Of a stretch of 64,000 nt of DNA, positions 1 through 7,566 are shown in pieces. This DNA is from Gp1-AA122 sp035631655 (GTDB taxonomy: Bacteria > Acidobacteriota > Terriglobia > Terriglobales > Acidobacteriaceae): contig DASQIH010000181.1 in NCBI GenBank assembly GCA_035631655.1, positions 1-64,000 on the forward strand, given 5' to 3'. Position numbers and translations under genes: made by a program. Under the pieces are notes generated by a model. The model did not search any database. It was not told the origin of the DNA and saw only the letters and a list, made by a program, of their open reading frames with translations. Numbering within the stretch: the stretch's first letter is position 1; every line of letters starts with the position of its first letter.

Positions 1-1
1 C

Positions 2-175
2 ACGCAAATCAAGAAGCCGCTCACTCATCAAGAAATCGCGGAGTTTGTAGGAACAACACGCGAAACCGTTACGCGCACTCTGAGTGACTTTAAGTCAAAA
101 CACTTCGTGGTGCTGCACGGTTCCACGTTAACAATTTCTGACAAGGCCGCATTGGAAACTATTGGCGGTATGTAG
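2..175 (+). CDS. Crp/Fnr-family transcriptional regulator, C-terminal fragment
   Basis: The reading frame enters from outside the window and stops at TAG 173-175, leaving 57 residues. They form a winged helix-turn-helix of the Crp/Fnr type: an LTHQEIAEFVG helix, then the recognition helix TTRETVTRTLSDF, then a short wing ending in LTISDKAALE. The cyclic-nucleotide-like sensor domain lies upstream and cannot be seen, so the ligand (cAMP, O2, NO or other) is unknown. It is followed tail-to-tail by the UspA gene. Fnr-like regulators often control universal stress proteins, but nothing here proves the link. Confidence 0.85.
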   Translation, partial: TQIKKPLTHQEIAEFVGTTRETVTRTLSDFKSKHFVVLHGSTLTISDKAALETIGGM

Positions 176-195
176 TTACGGCTAGCCGCAAAACG

Positions 196-1164
196 CTAGG
201 CAACTTGGGTTTGCTGGATCGGTGGCCGCACTGTCAACACAGGGCACATCGAATGCGCAACCACTTCGTGCGCAGTGCTAATTTCCATATGAGTCGCCGC
301 GAACAAGCGATGGGAATCGTGAATACCCATCACAATCAAGTCTGCACCGCATCTTTTCGCGACATCCAGAATGCGATCGCCGGGATCGCCGCACTCCACG
401 AGCGCGTCTGGCCGAAGTTGGATTGCGTCGCGCCCGGGCACCATCTCGTGCAGCTGATACAAAGCTTCCGCAATGGAGAGATCCTTCGTTTTTTCGCGAC
501 TGCCTCGCTTATTCGTCTTGCAGACGTGAACTAAGGTTAGGTCTGAGTGATTCCTCTCCGCAAAAGATATCGCGTAATTCGCAGTCTCCGTTGACCCTTC
601 CGCAAAGTCGGTAGCAAGCAGCAACCTGTGAAATTTGCCATCGTGCGCTCGCCCGTCGTCCACTGCGGGTCCGACCGTCATGACCGGCACCGGTGAATGT
701 CTCAACACGCGTTCAGCGGCCGAACCCATCAACACTTTTCGCAGTCCGGTGCGTCCGTGTGTCCCAAGCACGACCAAATCGATTTTAAATTGTTGCAATT
801 TCGATTCGACGACTTTCCAGAGATCCCCTCCGTGCTCGATCAGCGTCTCGTGCACAACTTCTGCGAGCTGCGATTCGATCCGGTCCATCTGGCCGCGCGC
901 CCACTCTTTATGCATGTCCAAAACCACGCCGGGAGAGCCCGGCGCCAAGAAAACCAGCGCGTCGGGAATTACAACGTGGAGCGCGTACACCTTTGCTCCG
1001 TTGGCCTTAGCCACACTTACGGCCCAAGTTAGTGCGGCGTCGGAACATGGCGAAAAATCGGTCAGGTATAAGATGTTGCGGAAGTGCGGCTGTTCGTAGT
1101 TGTAAGCGTCCATAACGCTTTCAGCTTCATTCACTTGGCCGTTTTGAGCAGTGATGTCGGCCAC
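196..1164 (-). CDS. Universal stress protein, tandem UspA domains
   Basis: This 322-residue protein has two UspA folds, at roughly residues 25-165 and 175-315. The first carries the ATP-binding signature GTHGRTG followed by GS (family pattern G-x2-G-x9-G-S/T) and should bind ATP. The second has a degenerate version (GIHDSHR, no GS) and probably does not. Each half begins with a typical first strand, NILYLTDFS and RLLLATDFA. It is cytoplasmic, with no signal peptide. Tandem Usps usually act in survival of oxidative, energy or redox stress. It converges with the Crp/Fnr fragment. The family is certain; the exact role is not. Confidence 0.9.
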   Translation of the reverse strand: MADITAQNGQVNEAESVMDAYNYEQPHFRNILYLTDFSPCSDAALTWAVSVAKANGAKVYALHVVIPDALVFLAPGSPGVVLDMHKEWARGQMDRIESQLAEVVHETLIEHGGDLWKVVESKLQQFKIDLVVLGTHGRTGLRKVLMGSAAERVLRHSPVPVMTVGPAVDDGRAHDGKFHRLLLATDFAEGSTETANYAISFAERNHSDLTLVHVCKTNKRGSREKTKDLSIAEALYQLHEMVPGRDAIQLRPDALVECGDPGDRILDVAKRCGADLIVMGIHDSHRLFAATHMEISTAHEVVAHSMCPVLTVRPPIQQTQVA

Positions 1165-1356
1165 AATTCGACGTGACGCAGCTCACGACGGTGCTGGTTC
1201 GCCCGCAACACAGGGAAGAGCCATCTTGGCAATCAGAAACGCTGTTCGCTGCCTGGCGTCCCTTTGCTGCGTAACTGGTTCGTCAACGAACGTCGGCCGC
1301 CCTGGGGCTGTCGCGAAATCCCCTGATGCGCTACAATTGTGTTCTGCGCAAGCGCC

Positions 1357-1395
1357 GGAGAGGTGGCCGAGAGGCTGAAGGCGGCGGTTTGCTAA
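1357..1395 (+). pseudogene. tRNA-Ser(GCU) 5' half, cut in the anticodon loop
   Basis: These 39 bases match the 5' half of a bacterial tRNA-Ser: acceptor strand GGAGAGG, D-arm GGCCGAGAGGCTGAAGGC, then anticodon-stem strand GCGGTTT and anticodon GCT at 1391-1393 followed by AA. The expected 3' strand of the anticodon stem, the variable arm, T-arm and acceptor end are absent, and unrelated sequence begins at 1396. A break inside the anticodon loop is a known crossover position for tyrosine integrases that use tRNA genes as attB. The fragment is probably an attachment-site relic and cannot fold as a tRNA. Confidence 0.75.
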
Positions 1396-1523
1396 TTCAC
1401 TCTGACCCGTTCGCACTGATCAATTCTCGTTTGTTTTGTTAGCGTTGGAAGCTTCTCAGTTGCACCAAAACACCTCATTTGCAGTTAAGTGCTTACCAGG
1501 TGCTTACCAAGAATTTGACCGGT
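1381..1523 (+). repeat. Left copy of ~120-bp direct repeat, possible element end
   Basis: From about 1381 this sequence aligns with 40359-40492. The shared block includes AATTCAC-C/T-CTGACC, then TTCGC-A/G-CTGA, then the identical GTTTGTTTTGTTAGCGTT, then CACCAAA and CTCATTTGCAGT. After the block each copy has its own short tandem duplication: here GTGCTTACCA twice (1489-1508), there GTTCAGCAA twice. The copies lie in the same orientation about 39 kb apart. Similar architecture in which only the short arm repeat differs suggests att-type recombination sites. The stretch 1165-1577 holds this and the tRNA fragment; I see no gene in it. Confidence 0.6.
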
Positions 1524-1577
1524 TTGACGGACTTGGCCCGCGCGGCTTCGTCGTGATCCTCGCGGAAAATGCGGGCT

Positions 1578-2027
1578 CTACTTTCCTTCCTTCTGCACAA
1601 TTCCAGGCCAGTTCTTGTCGGCTTTCTGCAAATTACCCTGAGCGTCCTTATTGAATTCCTTGCGGATGTCCAGGTCGTATTGCATCAAGAGCCTGCCATT
1701 CACGATCTGGAACGCTTCAATTTTGACTGGTGCGGTACGATTTTTTGAAGCGGCATAGGCGCAGAAACCACCAAATTGCGGCTCGTACTTCGCAGGGTTC
1801 GCATCGAAAGTGGATTTGTCTTCGGCGGAGGCGAAAAGATAGCGTGCACCGTTGTACTTGCTTTCAAATTCAGGGCGTCCTTTAATCGGCCGGTTCTGCG
1901 TAAAGAACGCAACAGGATCGTAGCCTTGGATCGCTATGCCTTGCTTGTCGAGATTCAAGAGCGTCTTATTCTGGCCAAACGCCGGTACGGAGATGAGTAG
2001 GAGAAGAAATAAAAAGACTCTTTTCAT
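1578..2027 (-). CDS. Secreted YHS-domain protein
   Basis: This 149-residue protein starts with a signal peptide (MKRVFLFLLLLISVPAFGQ). A YHS-like domain follows at about residues 27-100, with the typical IAIQGYDPVAFFT, YLFASAEDKSTFDANPAKYEPQFGGFCAYA and the C-terminal strands of the family. YHS domains are small and metal-associated, found in heavy-metal enzymes and alone in periplasmic proteins; the usual annotation is 'YHS domain-containing protein'. A conserved Cys lies in GGFCAYA. A promoter-like motif 2077-2101 lies about 50 bp upstream and matches that of the neighbouring DoxX gene. The substrate is unknown. Confidence 0.85.
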   Translation of the reverse strand: MKRVFLFLLLLISVPAFGQNKTLLNLDKQGIAIQGYDPVAFFTQNRPIKGRPEFESKYNGARYLFASAEDKSTFDANPAKYEPQFGGFCAYAASKNRTAPVKIEAFQIVNGRLLMQYDLDIRKEFNKDAQGNLQKADKNWPGIVQKEGK

Positions 2028-2076
2028 TAATGGGCCTCACATCGGACTTAGATACACTTTGCCGACTCGCTCGTGC

Positions 2077-2101
2077 GATTCGCGAACAAACCAAAAGTTA
2101 C
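2077..2101 (-). promoter_or_regulatory. ECF-type promoter motif before YHS gene
   Basis: On the minus strand the site reads GTAAC, 14 bases, CGAATC. A transcript would begin near 2070 and give a leader of about 43 bases before the ATG at 2027. The same two blocks at the same spacing precede the next gene (2650-2674) and several others in the window. Confidence 0.6.
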
Positions 2102-2120
2102 AGCCCAAACTCAAACGCGG

Positions 2121-2603
2121 CTAGTCAACGACCACAGTCTTCGATCGCGAGAGGAATTGGTCGACGGAAAGAGCACTCGGGCCGGAGAGGGCGAGCGCCA
2201 CAAGGCCGGCGACGTAGAGCAGATTGATCTCATAGCCGGGAGGACCGAAGACCGGGCCGGACGCCGTCAGCCCGATTGTGTTCACGGAACTGAACCCGTA
2301 TTGGCCCTGAACTGTAAAAATCGCGACGACCATCGAAACGATCAGCGGAAGGCTCACGACGGTTACGAGCAAACCCACGATGAGAGCGATTCCCCCAAGC
2401 ACTTCCAGCCCAGTAACGAGCCATGCGGTCTGAAGCGGAAACGGCACTCCAGTATGCTGGAGGAGCGCCCCAAATTTTGCCGGACCACGATTCCACTTCG
2501 CTAAGCCATGCGCCAGAAAACCGACGCCAATGACAAGACGTAGCGGCAGCAGCGTCCAGCGACTTGCCAAGTTCACCTTCTCGAAAAACCTGAAAACAAA
2601 CAC
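2121..2603 (-). CDS. DoxX family membrane protein
   Basis: This 160-residue inner-membrane protein has four predicted helices. The DoxX signature is near the start: LPLRLVIGVGFLAHGLAKW, followed by GLEVLGGIALIVGLLV. DoxX proteins are related to the quinol-oxidase subunit DoxD and to MmpS/SseA-linked redox complexes, and many have no assigned reaction. It lies upstream of the YHS gene on the same strand, but each gene has its own copy of the promoter-like motif, so they are probably co-regulated monocistrons. A typical start follows the motif 2650-2674 by about 45 bases. Confidence 0.85.
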   Translation of the reverse strand: MFVFRFFEKVNLASRWTLLPLRLVIGVGFLAHGLAKWNRGPAKFGALLQHTGVPFPLQTAWLVTGLEVLGGIALIVGLLVTVVSLPLIVSMVVAIFTVQGQYGFSSVNTIGLTASGPVFGPPGYEINLLYVAGLVALALSGPSALSVDQFLSRSKTVVVD

Positions 2604-2649
2604 CTTGCCCCCACGAACGAGCTGATTTGGCCAGGCGCCACCTTAGTGC

Positions 2650-2674
2650 GATTCGCGACCTTTCCGAAAGTTAC
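2650..2674 (-). promoter_or_regulatory. ECF-type promoter motif before DoxX gene
   Basis: The minus strand reads GTAAC, 14 bases (TTTCGGAAAGGTCG), CGAATC, nearly identical to the site at 2077-2101, including the GCAC that follows the -10 block. The predicted start of transcription is near 2643. Confidence 0.6.
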
Positions 2675-2828
2675 AACCCGAGCCGATCCTAGGTTGCAAC
2701 GCGGATAGCGACTCTCGCCTGCTGCTATATTTCGTTTGGTCCGTTTTCTCTAGTTCCTGGTTCACGATTCGCGTAATTTGATCTGTGTTTTCTCACGGGA
2801 ACGAACTGCATGACGGGACGTACAAGCG

Positions 2829-4217
2829 ATGGCGATGGCATCAGTCATTCACTTCTCGACAGCTAGCGTGCCGTCTGCGCATGCAGATCCGGTCGTTCCC
2901 ATTCTGCTGGCTCTCGTCTTTTTGACTCTCGCGGCGGTTTTTGGTGGGCGCTTGATGACCTTCGTGAAGCAGCCACCGGTGCTTGGTGAGTTGCTGGCCG
3001 GAGTTCTCATCGGCAACCTCGCGTATTGGCTCGGCAACGCCGGAATTACCGTGTTGCGTGAAGGAGACGCGCTTCGAAAAATCGCCGACCTCGCTCTTTC
3101 TTCGAATGTTGCCCTTTCCGAAGCCGCTTTGCGCGTGCTCCCCTCCGGGCCACAAGCAGAGCGAGTCTCCGCGGTTCTCGCGGGAGCGAAAGGTATCGAC
3201 TACGTGGCGGTCTATTCGTTCGTAGACTTGCTTTCGCGCATTGCGATTCTTCTGTTGCTGTTTTTGGTGGGTCTCGAGACAAACATTCGCGAGATGAGGC
3301 GAATCGGCCAAACGGCCGTTTCAGTCGCTGTGCTCGGCGTAGTCGCTCCACTGCTTCTGGGTCTCGTCACCATGAAGTTCCTCCATCCGGATTCCGCGCT
3401 GGCTAGGGATCTTTTCATCGGCGGAATTCTTACCGCCACCAGCGTCGGCATCACGGCGCGCGTCCTCCGCGACTTGCGACGAGATGCAACCGATGAGGCG
3501 CGCGTCATTCTGGGGGCCGCGGTGCTCGATGACGTATTGAGCCTCATTGTGCTCGCCATCGTCAGTGCGCTCGCGCTCACCGGCGCCGTCAGCGCTTGGA
3601 GCATTGGTTGGACCACCGCAAAGGCCGCGCTATTTCTCGGGGGCTCGCTATCAGTCGGAATCTGGATCACCCCATGGATTGCGCGAAGACTCGCTCGCGC
3701 GGGAATCCATCATGTGAAACTGCTGGCAGGCTGGATCTGTGCCTTCTTTTTCGCTTGGCTCGCGACCGTGGCGGGGTTGGCGGCTATCGTGGGAGCGTTT
3801 GCCGCCGGCGTCATTCTGAACGAAATCTTCGACAAGGAAATTGAGGGACTGTCGCTGCGCGAACTGCTGTCGCCCGTAGAGTCGCTCATCGTCCCACTGT
3901 TCTTCGTTTGGATGGGAATTCAGGTGAAGCTCGAAGCCCTCGCCCGGAAGGATGTGCTGATTGCCGGTGCGGCGCTTACCGCCGTCGCCATTGTGGGAAA
4001 GCTCTTGAGCGGTTTGGGCTGTCCGGCTCGCATGAACCGGCTCGCCGTTGGATTCGGCATGATGCCGCGCGGCGAAGTCGGCTTGATCTTCGCTGGAATC
4101 GGAAAAGGGATTGGTGTTGTCGACGACGGATTGTTCTCAGCCGTAATCCTGCTCGTCATGGTGACGACGCTGCTGACACCGCTCGCCTTGCGATGGACGC
4201 TAGTTCCGAAAACATAG
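2829..4217 (+). CDS. CPA2-type cation:proton antiporter
   Basis: The 462-residue protein has about twelve transmembrane helices of the Na+/H+ exchanger domain. Family marks are the N-terminal VLGELLAGVLIGN, the discontinuous helix region ILTATSVGITARVL, the acidic transport-site segment GAAVLDDVLSLIVLA with paired Asp residues, and GMMPRGEVGLIFAGIG near the C-terminus. Those paired Asp residues indicate electrogenic Na+(K+)/H+ exchange. There is no C-terminal RCK/TrkA-N domain, so it is the short form. Two ATGs (2829, 2835) are possible starts. It is a single gene between divergent DoxX and convergent AhpD-like genes. Confidence 0.9.
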   Translation: MAMASVIHFSTASVPSAHADPVVPILLALVFLTLAAVFGGRLMTFVKQPPVLGELLAGVLIGNLAYWLGNAGITVLREGDALRKIADLALSSNVALSEAALRVLPSGPQAERVSAVLAGAKGIDYVAVYSFVDLLSRIAILLLLFLVGLETNIREMRRIGQTAVSVAVLGVVAPLLLGLVTMKFLHPDSALARDLFIGGILTATSVGITARVLRDLRRDATDEARVILGAAVLDDVLSLIVLAIVSALALTGAVSAWSIGWTTAKAALFLGGSLSVGIWITPWIARRLARAGIHHVKLLAGWICAFFFAWLATVAGLAAIVGAFAAGVILNEIFDKEIEGLSLRELLSPVESLIVPLFFVWMGIQVKLEALARKDVLIAGAALTAVAIVGKLLSGLGCPARMNRLAVGFGMMPRGEVGLIFAGIGKGIGVVDDGLFSAVILLVMVTTLLTPLALRWTLVPKT

Positions 4218-4276
4218 TCGACAGAGGCACTCCGCTCAGGCCGGCGGGACGTGTCGACGACCGACTCTCCAATTCT

Positions 4277-4810
4277 CTAGAAGTCCGCGATTAATCCGAT
4301 ACCTGCGGAGAAACGATTGGCGCACGCATACAATGAAGCTATCAAAACAGTCTCCAAAATCGCCGCGTTATCCCATCCGGCCTCGCGCACGCGGTCGAAG
4401 TCCGATTTTTCGATGTCGCCCGGTTGTCTTGTGAGTTTCGCCGCAAACCGGAACAACTCCATGACCTTCGGCTCCACATCCGCGCTCGTGTAATCGAGCG
4501 CAAGCTTGCGCGAGAGCTTCTTGTCGATGCCCAGCCTTCCCAAGATCTCCAAATGAGCCGCAAGGCAATAATTCGAGAGGTTGATGCCGCTGACGACCAG
4601 CGCGATTTGTTCCTTCACAATTTTCGGAAGCGCACCTTCTTGAAACATCACGTGGGTGAACAGATTGACCTGGTCCTGCAAAAGCTGCGGCGCGTGTCCG
4701 AGCGCTTGGAAATAGTTCGGGACGAAGCCCCAGTTCTTGCTCAGAAAATCAAAGATCTCTTTGCTTTCCGGGCTGACTTTCTCCGCGGGAGTAGTAGGTA
4801 GCCACGACAT
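4277..4810 (-). CDS. Carboxymuconolactone decarboxylase/AhpD-like protein
   Basis: The 177-residue protein fits the 'peroxidase-related' branch of the AhpD/CMD fold. The helical core is VKEQIALVVSGINLSNYCLAAHLEIL at about residues 65-90. AhpD enzymes use a CxxC pair followed by His; here the pair reads S-N-Y-C, keeping the second Cys and the His but with Ser in the first position. Two-thiol AhpD catalysis therefore looks impossible, although a single-Cys peroxidase-like role could remain. It is cytoplasmic, with no signal peptide. It converges with the antiporter and precedes the first ECF sigma pair on the same strand. Confidence 0.82.
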   Translation of the reverse strand: MSWLPTTPAEKVSPESKEIFDFLSKNWGFVPNYFQALGHAPQLLQDQVNLFTHVMFQEGALPKIVKEQIALVVSGINLSNYCLAAHLEILGRLGIDKKLSRKLALDYTSADVEPKVMELFRFAAKLTRQPGDIEKSDFDRVREAGWDNAAILETVLIASLYACANRFSAGIGLIADF

Positions 4811-4946
4811 AGCGATCTCCGTCGATTGAGATTAAGGCCTGCGAACTCTCAAGGCGGCAGAGCGCACTGACCTGCATATACGTGGAAAAGCTGTAGAAGG
4901 ATGATAACAGATAAGACGAATGCAATAACTGAAGAACTGTTGAGCT

Positions 4947-5186
4947 TCAGCCGGACTTCTTCCCGAGCCGGTCCCGCAGCGCCGAGTGCAGGCGACTGTG
5001 TAAATCCGCGGGCAAAGGAATAGGCTCAGAATCGCAGAGAATCTCGATGCTCTTCTTCGTCTGATCGAGAATCATTGTGCAGTCTTCACAGTGGGAGAGA
5101 TGCCGCTCGAGTTCCTGCTGGATCGCGGGCTCCAGCTCTCCGTCAATGTAATTCGACAACTCGCGGATGACACCTTTGCAGTTCAC
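4947..5186 (-). CDS. Zinc-finger anti-sigma factor
   Basis: This 79-residue protein begins with a zf-HC2 module: Cys3, then the zinc motif HLSHCEDC (H-x3-C-x2-C) at residues 29-36, with YIDGELEP between. This is the ZAS fold that binds ECF sigma factors and in many cases releases them when the thiols are oxidised. It has no transmembrane helix, so it is a soluble anti-sigma factor. Its ATG overlaps the stop of the sigma gene by four bases (5183-5186), meaning translational coupling and a near 1:1 output. The partner is almost certainly the sigma factor upstream. Confidence 0.88.
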   Translation of the reverse strand: MNCKGVIRELSNYIDGELEPAIQQELERHLSHCEDCTMILDQTKKSIEILCDSEPIPLPADLHSRLHSALRDRLGKKSG

Positions 5187-5806
5187 TGGGGTGCCCCTTG
5201 CCGGAAGTGGCGGTTGAATTTTTCGCGAAGTTTGAGGCGCGCCCGGAGTAAACGCGACTTCACATTTGGCACGGAAATTCCCAACGCGTCGGCGGTCTCT
5301 TGTGTCGTGAGTTCCTCAATATCCCTAAGGACCAGCACGATCCGGAATTCGGGTTCCAATTTTTCCAGCACCTCGGCCATCAGAGCCTGCAACTCGGCTT
5401 GTGCATACTCGCGCTCAGGGTTGGGCCGCCAGTCTTCGAGCTCCCGCGGCATCAAGTCAGTGTCCCCTTCGACCGGTTCATCGAGAGAGACCTGCCCGGG
5501 CCGGCGTTTCCGCAATCGCATCAGGGCTTCGTTGGCCGCGATGCGCACCAGCCATGTGTAGAAACGGGAGTCTTGGTGAAATCCATCGAGGTGAGCGTAG
5601 GCCTTCAAGAAAGCGTCCTGCATCGCGTCTTCGGCATCTTCACGATTCCCGGTGATATTTTTGGTGAGGCGCAAGATCTTGCTTTCGTAGCGATTCACCA
5701 GCTCTTCAAACGCCGCCACGTCACCACCCTTGGCGGCGCTCACGAGCAGATGCTCGTCTTCGCGCACGACAGACGACGGCAGACGATGTGGATTGGCCGC
5801 ACTCAA
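5183..5806 (-). CDS. RNA polymerase ECF sigma factor
   Basis: This 207-residue sigma-70-family protein contains region 2 (about 20-90, with FEELVNRYESKILRL and the DAEDAMQDAFLKAY helix) and region 4 (about 130-190, with LRDIEELTTQETADALGIS and NVKSRLLRARLKL). Region 3 is missing, as expected for the ECF group. It forms an operon with the overlapping ZAS anti-sigma gene. Its targets are unknown, but a repeated -35/-10-like motif in this window is a good candidate. The start at 5806 gives a normal N-terminus; an upstream overlapping frame is not convincing. Confidence 0.92.
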   Translation of the reverse strand: MSAANPHRLPSSVVREDEHLLVSAAKGGDVAAFEELVNRYESKILRLTKNITGNREDAEDAMQDAFLKAYAHLDGFHQDSRFYTWLVRIAANEALMRLRKRRPGQVSLDEPVEGDTDLMPRELEDWRPNPEREYAQAELQALMAEVLEKLEPEFRIVLVLRDIEELTTQETADALGISVPNVKSRLLRARLKLREKFNRHFRQGAPQ

Positions 5807-5984
5807 ACCGCGCTATCCCCTAGACAGCCGAAACGGATGAATCTGGCCAAAACTATAGCATCGAGGGTTCGCGTGCGCCCACCGGCACCGACTTGCCCCT
5901 GTTTGGATGAGGAGGGGGCAGGCCGGGATTCAGAAATCTGGGCCATGTTTTCGCACTGCTCGCGCCCTATCTCCTGGCTTCGCC

Positions 5985-6833
5985 TCACTTTGCACTGCCC
6001 AGGAACCGTGCCCTCGCGCCCGAGTATATTGCCTCAAGGTCAAGCAGTGTCAGAAAGTCGATCGTTTTGAATGCCCGGTCGATCGCCGGAATCCCACAGA
6101 TGCGGGCGCCGATCGAAAGATAGGCGCGAAGGAGCTTCGGTGGCCTTAGGTCACTGCGAAGCGAACCGTGTTCGTCAACCGGAAGTTCGTATGCAGGCAG
6201 AGGCACCGTTTGCAGCGACGGCTCAACCAGAAAATCCTGTAACTGAGAGTAAATCACCAAGCCCTCGCTCGGCGACTGCGATGTTAGGGACGAACATCCC
6301 ACGAGATAGCGAGCGCGTCGCTCCTGTGCGTATGCGGCGATTCCGCGCCACAGCAAGGTAAGCACTTCGAAGGAGCGGTGATCGCGATGGATGCACGCAC
6401 GCCCGAGCTCCACCAGCTTTTCCCTCAGTGGCTCGTACGGAGTGAAATCGAATTCCCGTGCGCTGTAGTAGCCAAGATTATTCCGCGCGGCAGCAGCACC
6501 CGTCTGCAAGCGATACGTTCCCACGATTTGGCGGCTTCTGGCGTCTTCGATTAGCAGGTGGTCGCAAACCTCGTCGAATTCATCTCGTTCGTAGCCATCC
6601 TGGTAGGCCGATTCCGGCCCTTCGCCCAGTTCCAGATTGAATACGAGAAACCGCAGCCGGTACGCGCCTTCAAGATCCTCGCGTGTTTCGGCAAAACGCA
6701 TACGATAGGAACTCGCTTCGCCTTTAAGCGATGCGTTCCGATTCGGCGCAGTCAGCAGCGCCGGTTTTACGCTGGACGTCGCCAATCTCGTTGTCACTTC
6801 GTCCGCCACGAGGCTCCCGCTCTCGCCGGGCAA
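5985..6833 (-). CDS. GNAT-fold N-acyltransferase, OlsB-like
   Basis: The protein (up to 282 residues) has the GNAT-type N-acyltransferase core seen in ornithine-lipid synthase OlsB, hemolysin-like acyltransferases and N-acyl amino-acid synthases. Visible landmarks are YRLRFLVFNLELGEG, DHLLIEDARSRQIVGTYRL, the conserved LGRACIHRDHRS and LVGCSSLTSQSP. These enzymes transfer a fatty acyl chain from acyl-ACP to an amine, often giving membrane aminolipids. The C-terminal part (PPKLLRAYLSIGARICGIPAID) is also typical. The start is uncertain: TTG 6833 or GTG 6809, the latter with GGGAG upstream. A promoter-like motif lies at 6859-6883. Confidence 0.8.
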   Translation of the reverse strand: MPGESGSLVADEVTTRLATSSVKPALLTAPNRNASLKGEASSYRMRFAETREDLEGAYRLRFLVFNLELGEGPESAYQDGYERDEFDEVCDHLLIEDARSRQIVGTYRLQTGAAAARNNLGYYSAREFDFTPYEPLREKLVELGRACIHRDHRSFEVLTLLWRGIAAYAQERRARYLVGCSSLTSQSPSEGLVIYSQLQDFLVEPSLQTVPLPAYELPVDEHGSLRSDLRPPKLLRAYLSIGARICGIPAIDRAFKTIDFLTLLDLEAIYSGARARFLGSAK

Positions 6834-6858
6834 GGCCCGGAGAACTGACTCTTAGTGC

Positions 6859-6883
6859 GATACGCACGCCCGTAAAAAGTGAC
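6859..6883 (-). promoter_or_regulatory. ECF-type promoter motif before acyltransferase
   Basis: The minus strand reads GTCAC, 14 bases, CGTATC, followed by GCAC as in the copies at 2077 and 2650. Transcription would start near 6852, 20-40 bases before the possible start codons of the acyltransferase. Confidence 0.55.
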
Positions 6884-6980
6884 AGCGAATCCCACCTCCT
6901 TTGTGAAACTTTTCGAGGCTTTCTCCCTCTCACTTCTGACGGCTTCCGCCGCAATTGCGACTAGCCCAAGGAGTTTCCGA

Positions 6981-7565
6981 ATGAGTGCTGCATCAACCAC
7001 GGCCATGGCCCTGCGGGAGTTTCCCCGAACGGCCGAAACACCAAACCACGCAGACGAGCTGATTCGAGCGACCGAAGACGTCTTATCGCAGGGCTTGAAG
7101 CTGCTTTTCGAGCTGGAAGACTCGACCTATTCGAGAACCGCGGACGCCCCGTTCCATGCCTCCATCGGTGGACATTACCGGCACGTGCTCGAACATTTTG
7201 AGAGTCTGGTCAAGGGTCTGCGCGCGCGGGAAATCAATTACGACGCTCGTGAACGAAATTTGCGGATGCAGAGCGAAGTTACGTACGCAAGCGTCGCCAC
7301 CTGTGACATGTTGCGTGCACTCAGGCGCTGTTCGGTGGAGACGCTGTCTCGCAACTGTAAGGTGATTAACAGTGTCGGGTATGGCTCTTCGCAGCCCGTT
7401 TCCATGGACTCCAACATCGGGCGCGAGTTGGCCTATTGCATCGGCCATGCCATTCATCACTACGCAATCATCCGGCTCCTCTGCCACGCACTCGGCGTTT
7501 CTGTTCCCGCTGAATTTGGTGTGGCGCCGTCGACGCTCAAACACCGCGCGGCGGCCGCGAGCTGA
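6981..7565 (+). CDS. DinB/YfiT-like four-helix protein
   Basis: From ATG 6981 (AAGGAG eight bases upstream) the product has 194 residues. It is a DinB-superfamily four-helix bundle: ASIGGHYRHVLEHFESLVKGL supplies the first His of the family, and ELAYCIGHAIHHYAIIRLL supplies the C-terminal HxxxH/HH cluster that binds a divalent metal. Members include thiol-dependent transferases, and most are uncharacterised. A close paralogue sits at 21759-22343 and shares SIG-HxRxVL, EINYDARERN and IGHA-HH. It precedes the DedA/ATP-grasp gene almost directly. Confidence 0.8.
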   Translation: MSAASTTAMALREFPRTAETPNHADELIRATEDVLSQGLKLLFELEDSTYSRTADAPFHASIGGHYRHVLEHFESLVKGLRAREINYDARERNLRMQSEVTYASVATCDMLRALRRCSVETLSRNCKVINSVGYGSSQPVSMDSNIGRELAYCIGHAIHHYAIIRLLCHALGVSVPAEFGVAPSTLKHRAAAAS

Positions 7566-7566
7566 C

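Noticed and set aside
1357..1395. tRNA-Sec (selC) that would support the selenoprotein
   Set aside because: The anticodon is GCT, not TCA, and the D-arm is that of tRNA-Ser; it also lacks its 3' half.
2841..3311. Minus-strand frame inside the antiporter gene
   Set aside because: It is an antisense shadow with polar, repetitive composition and no family resemblance.
5803..5988. 61-residue frame overlapping the start of the first ECF sigma gene
   Set aside because: It has no recognisable domain and low-complexity Arg/Ser/Gly composition, and the sigma factor has a normal N-terminus without it.
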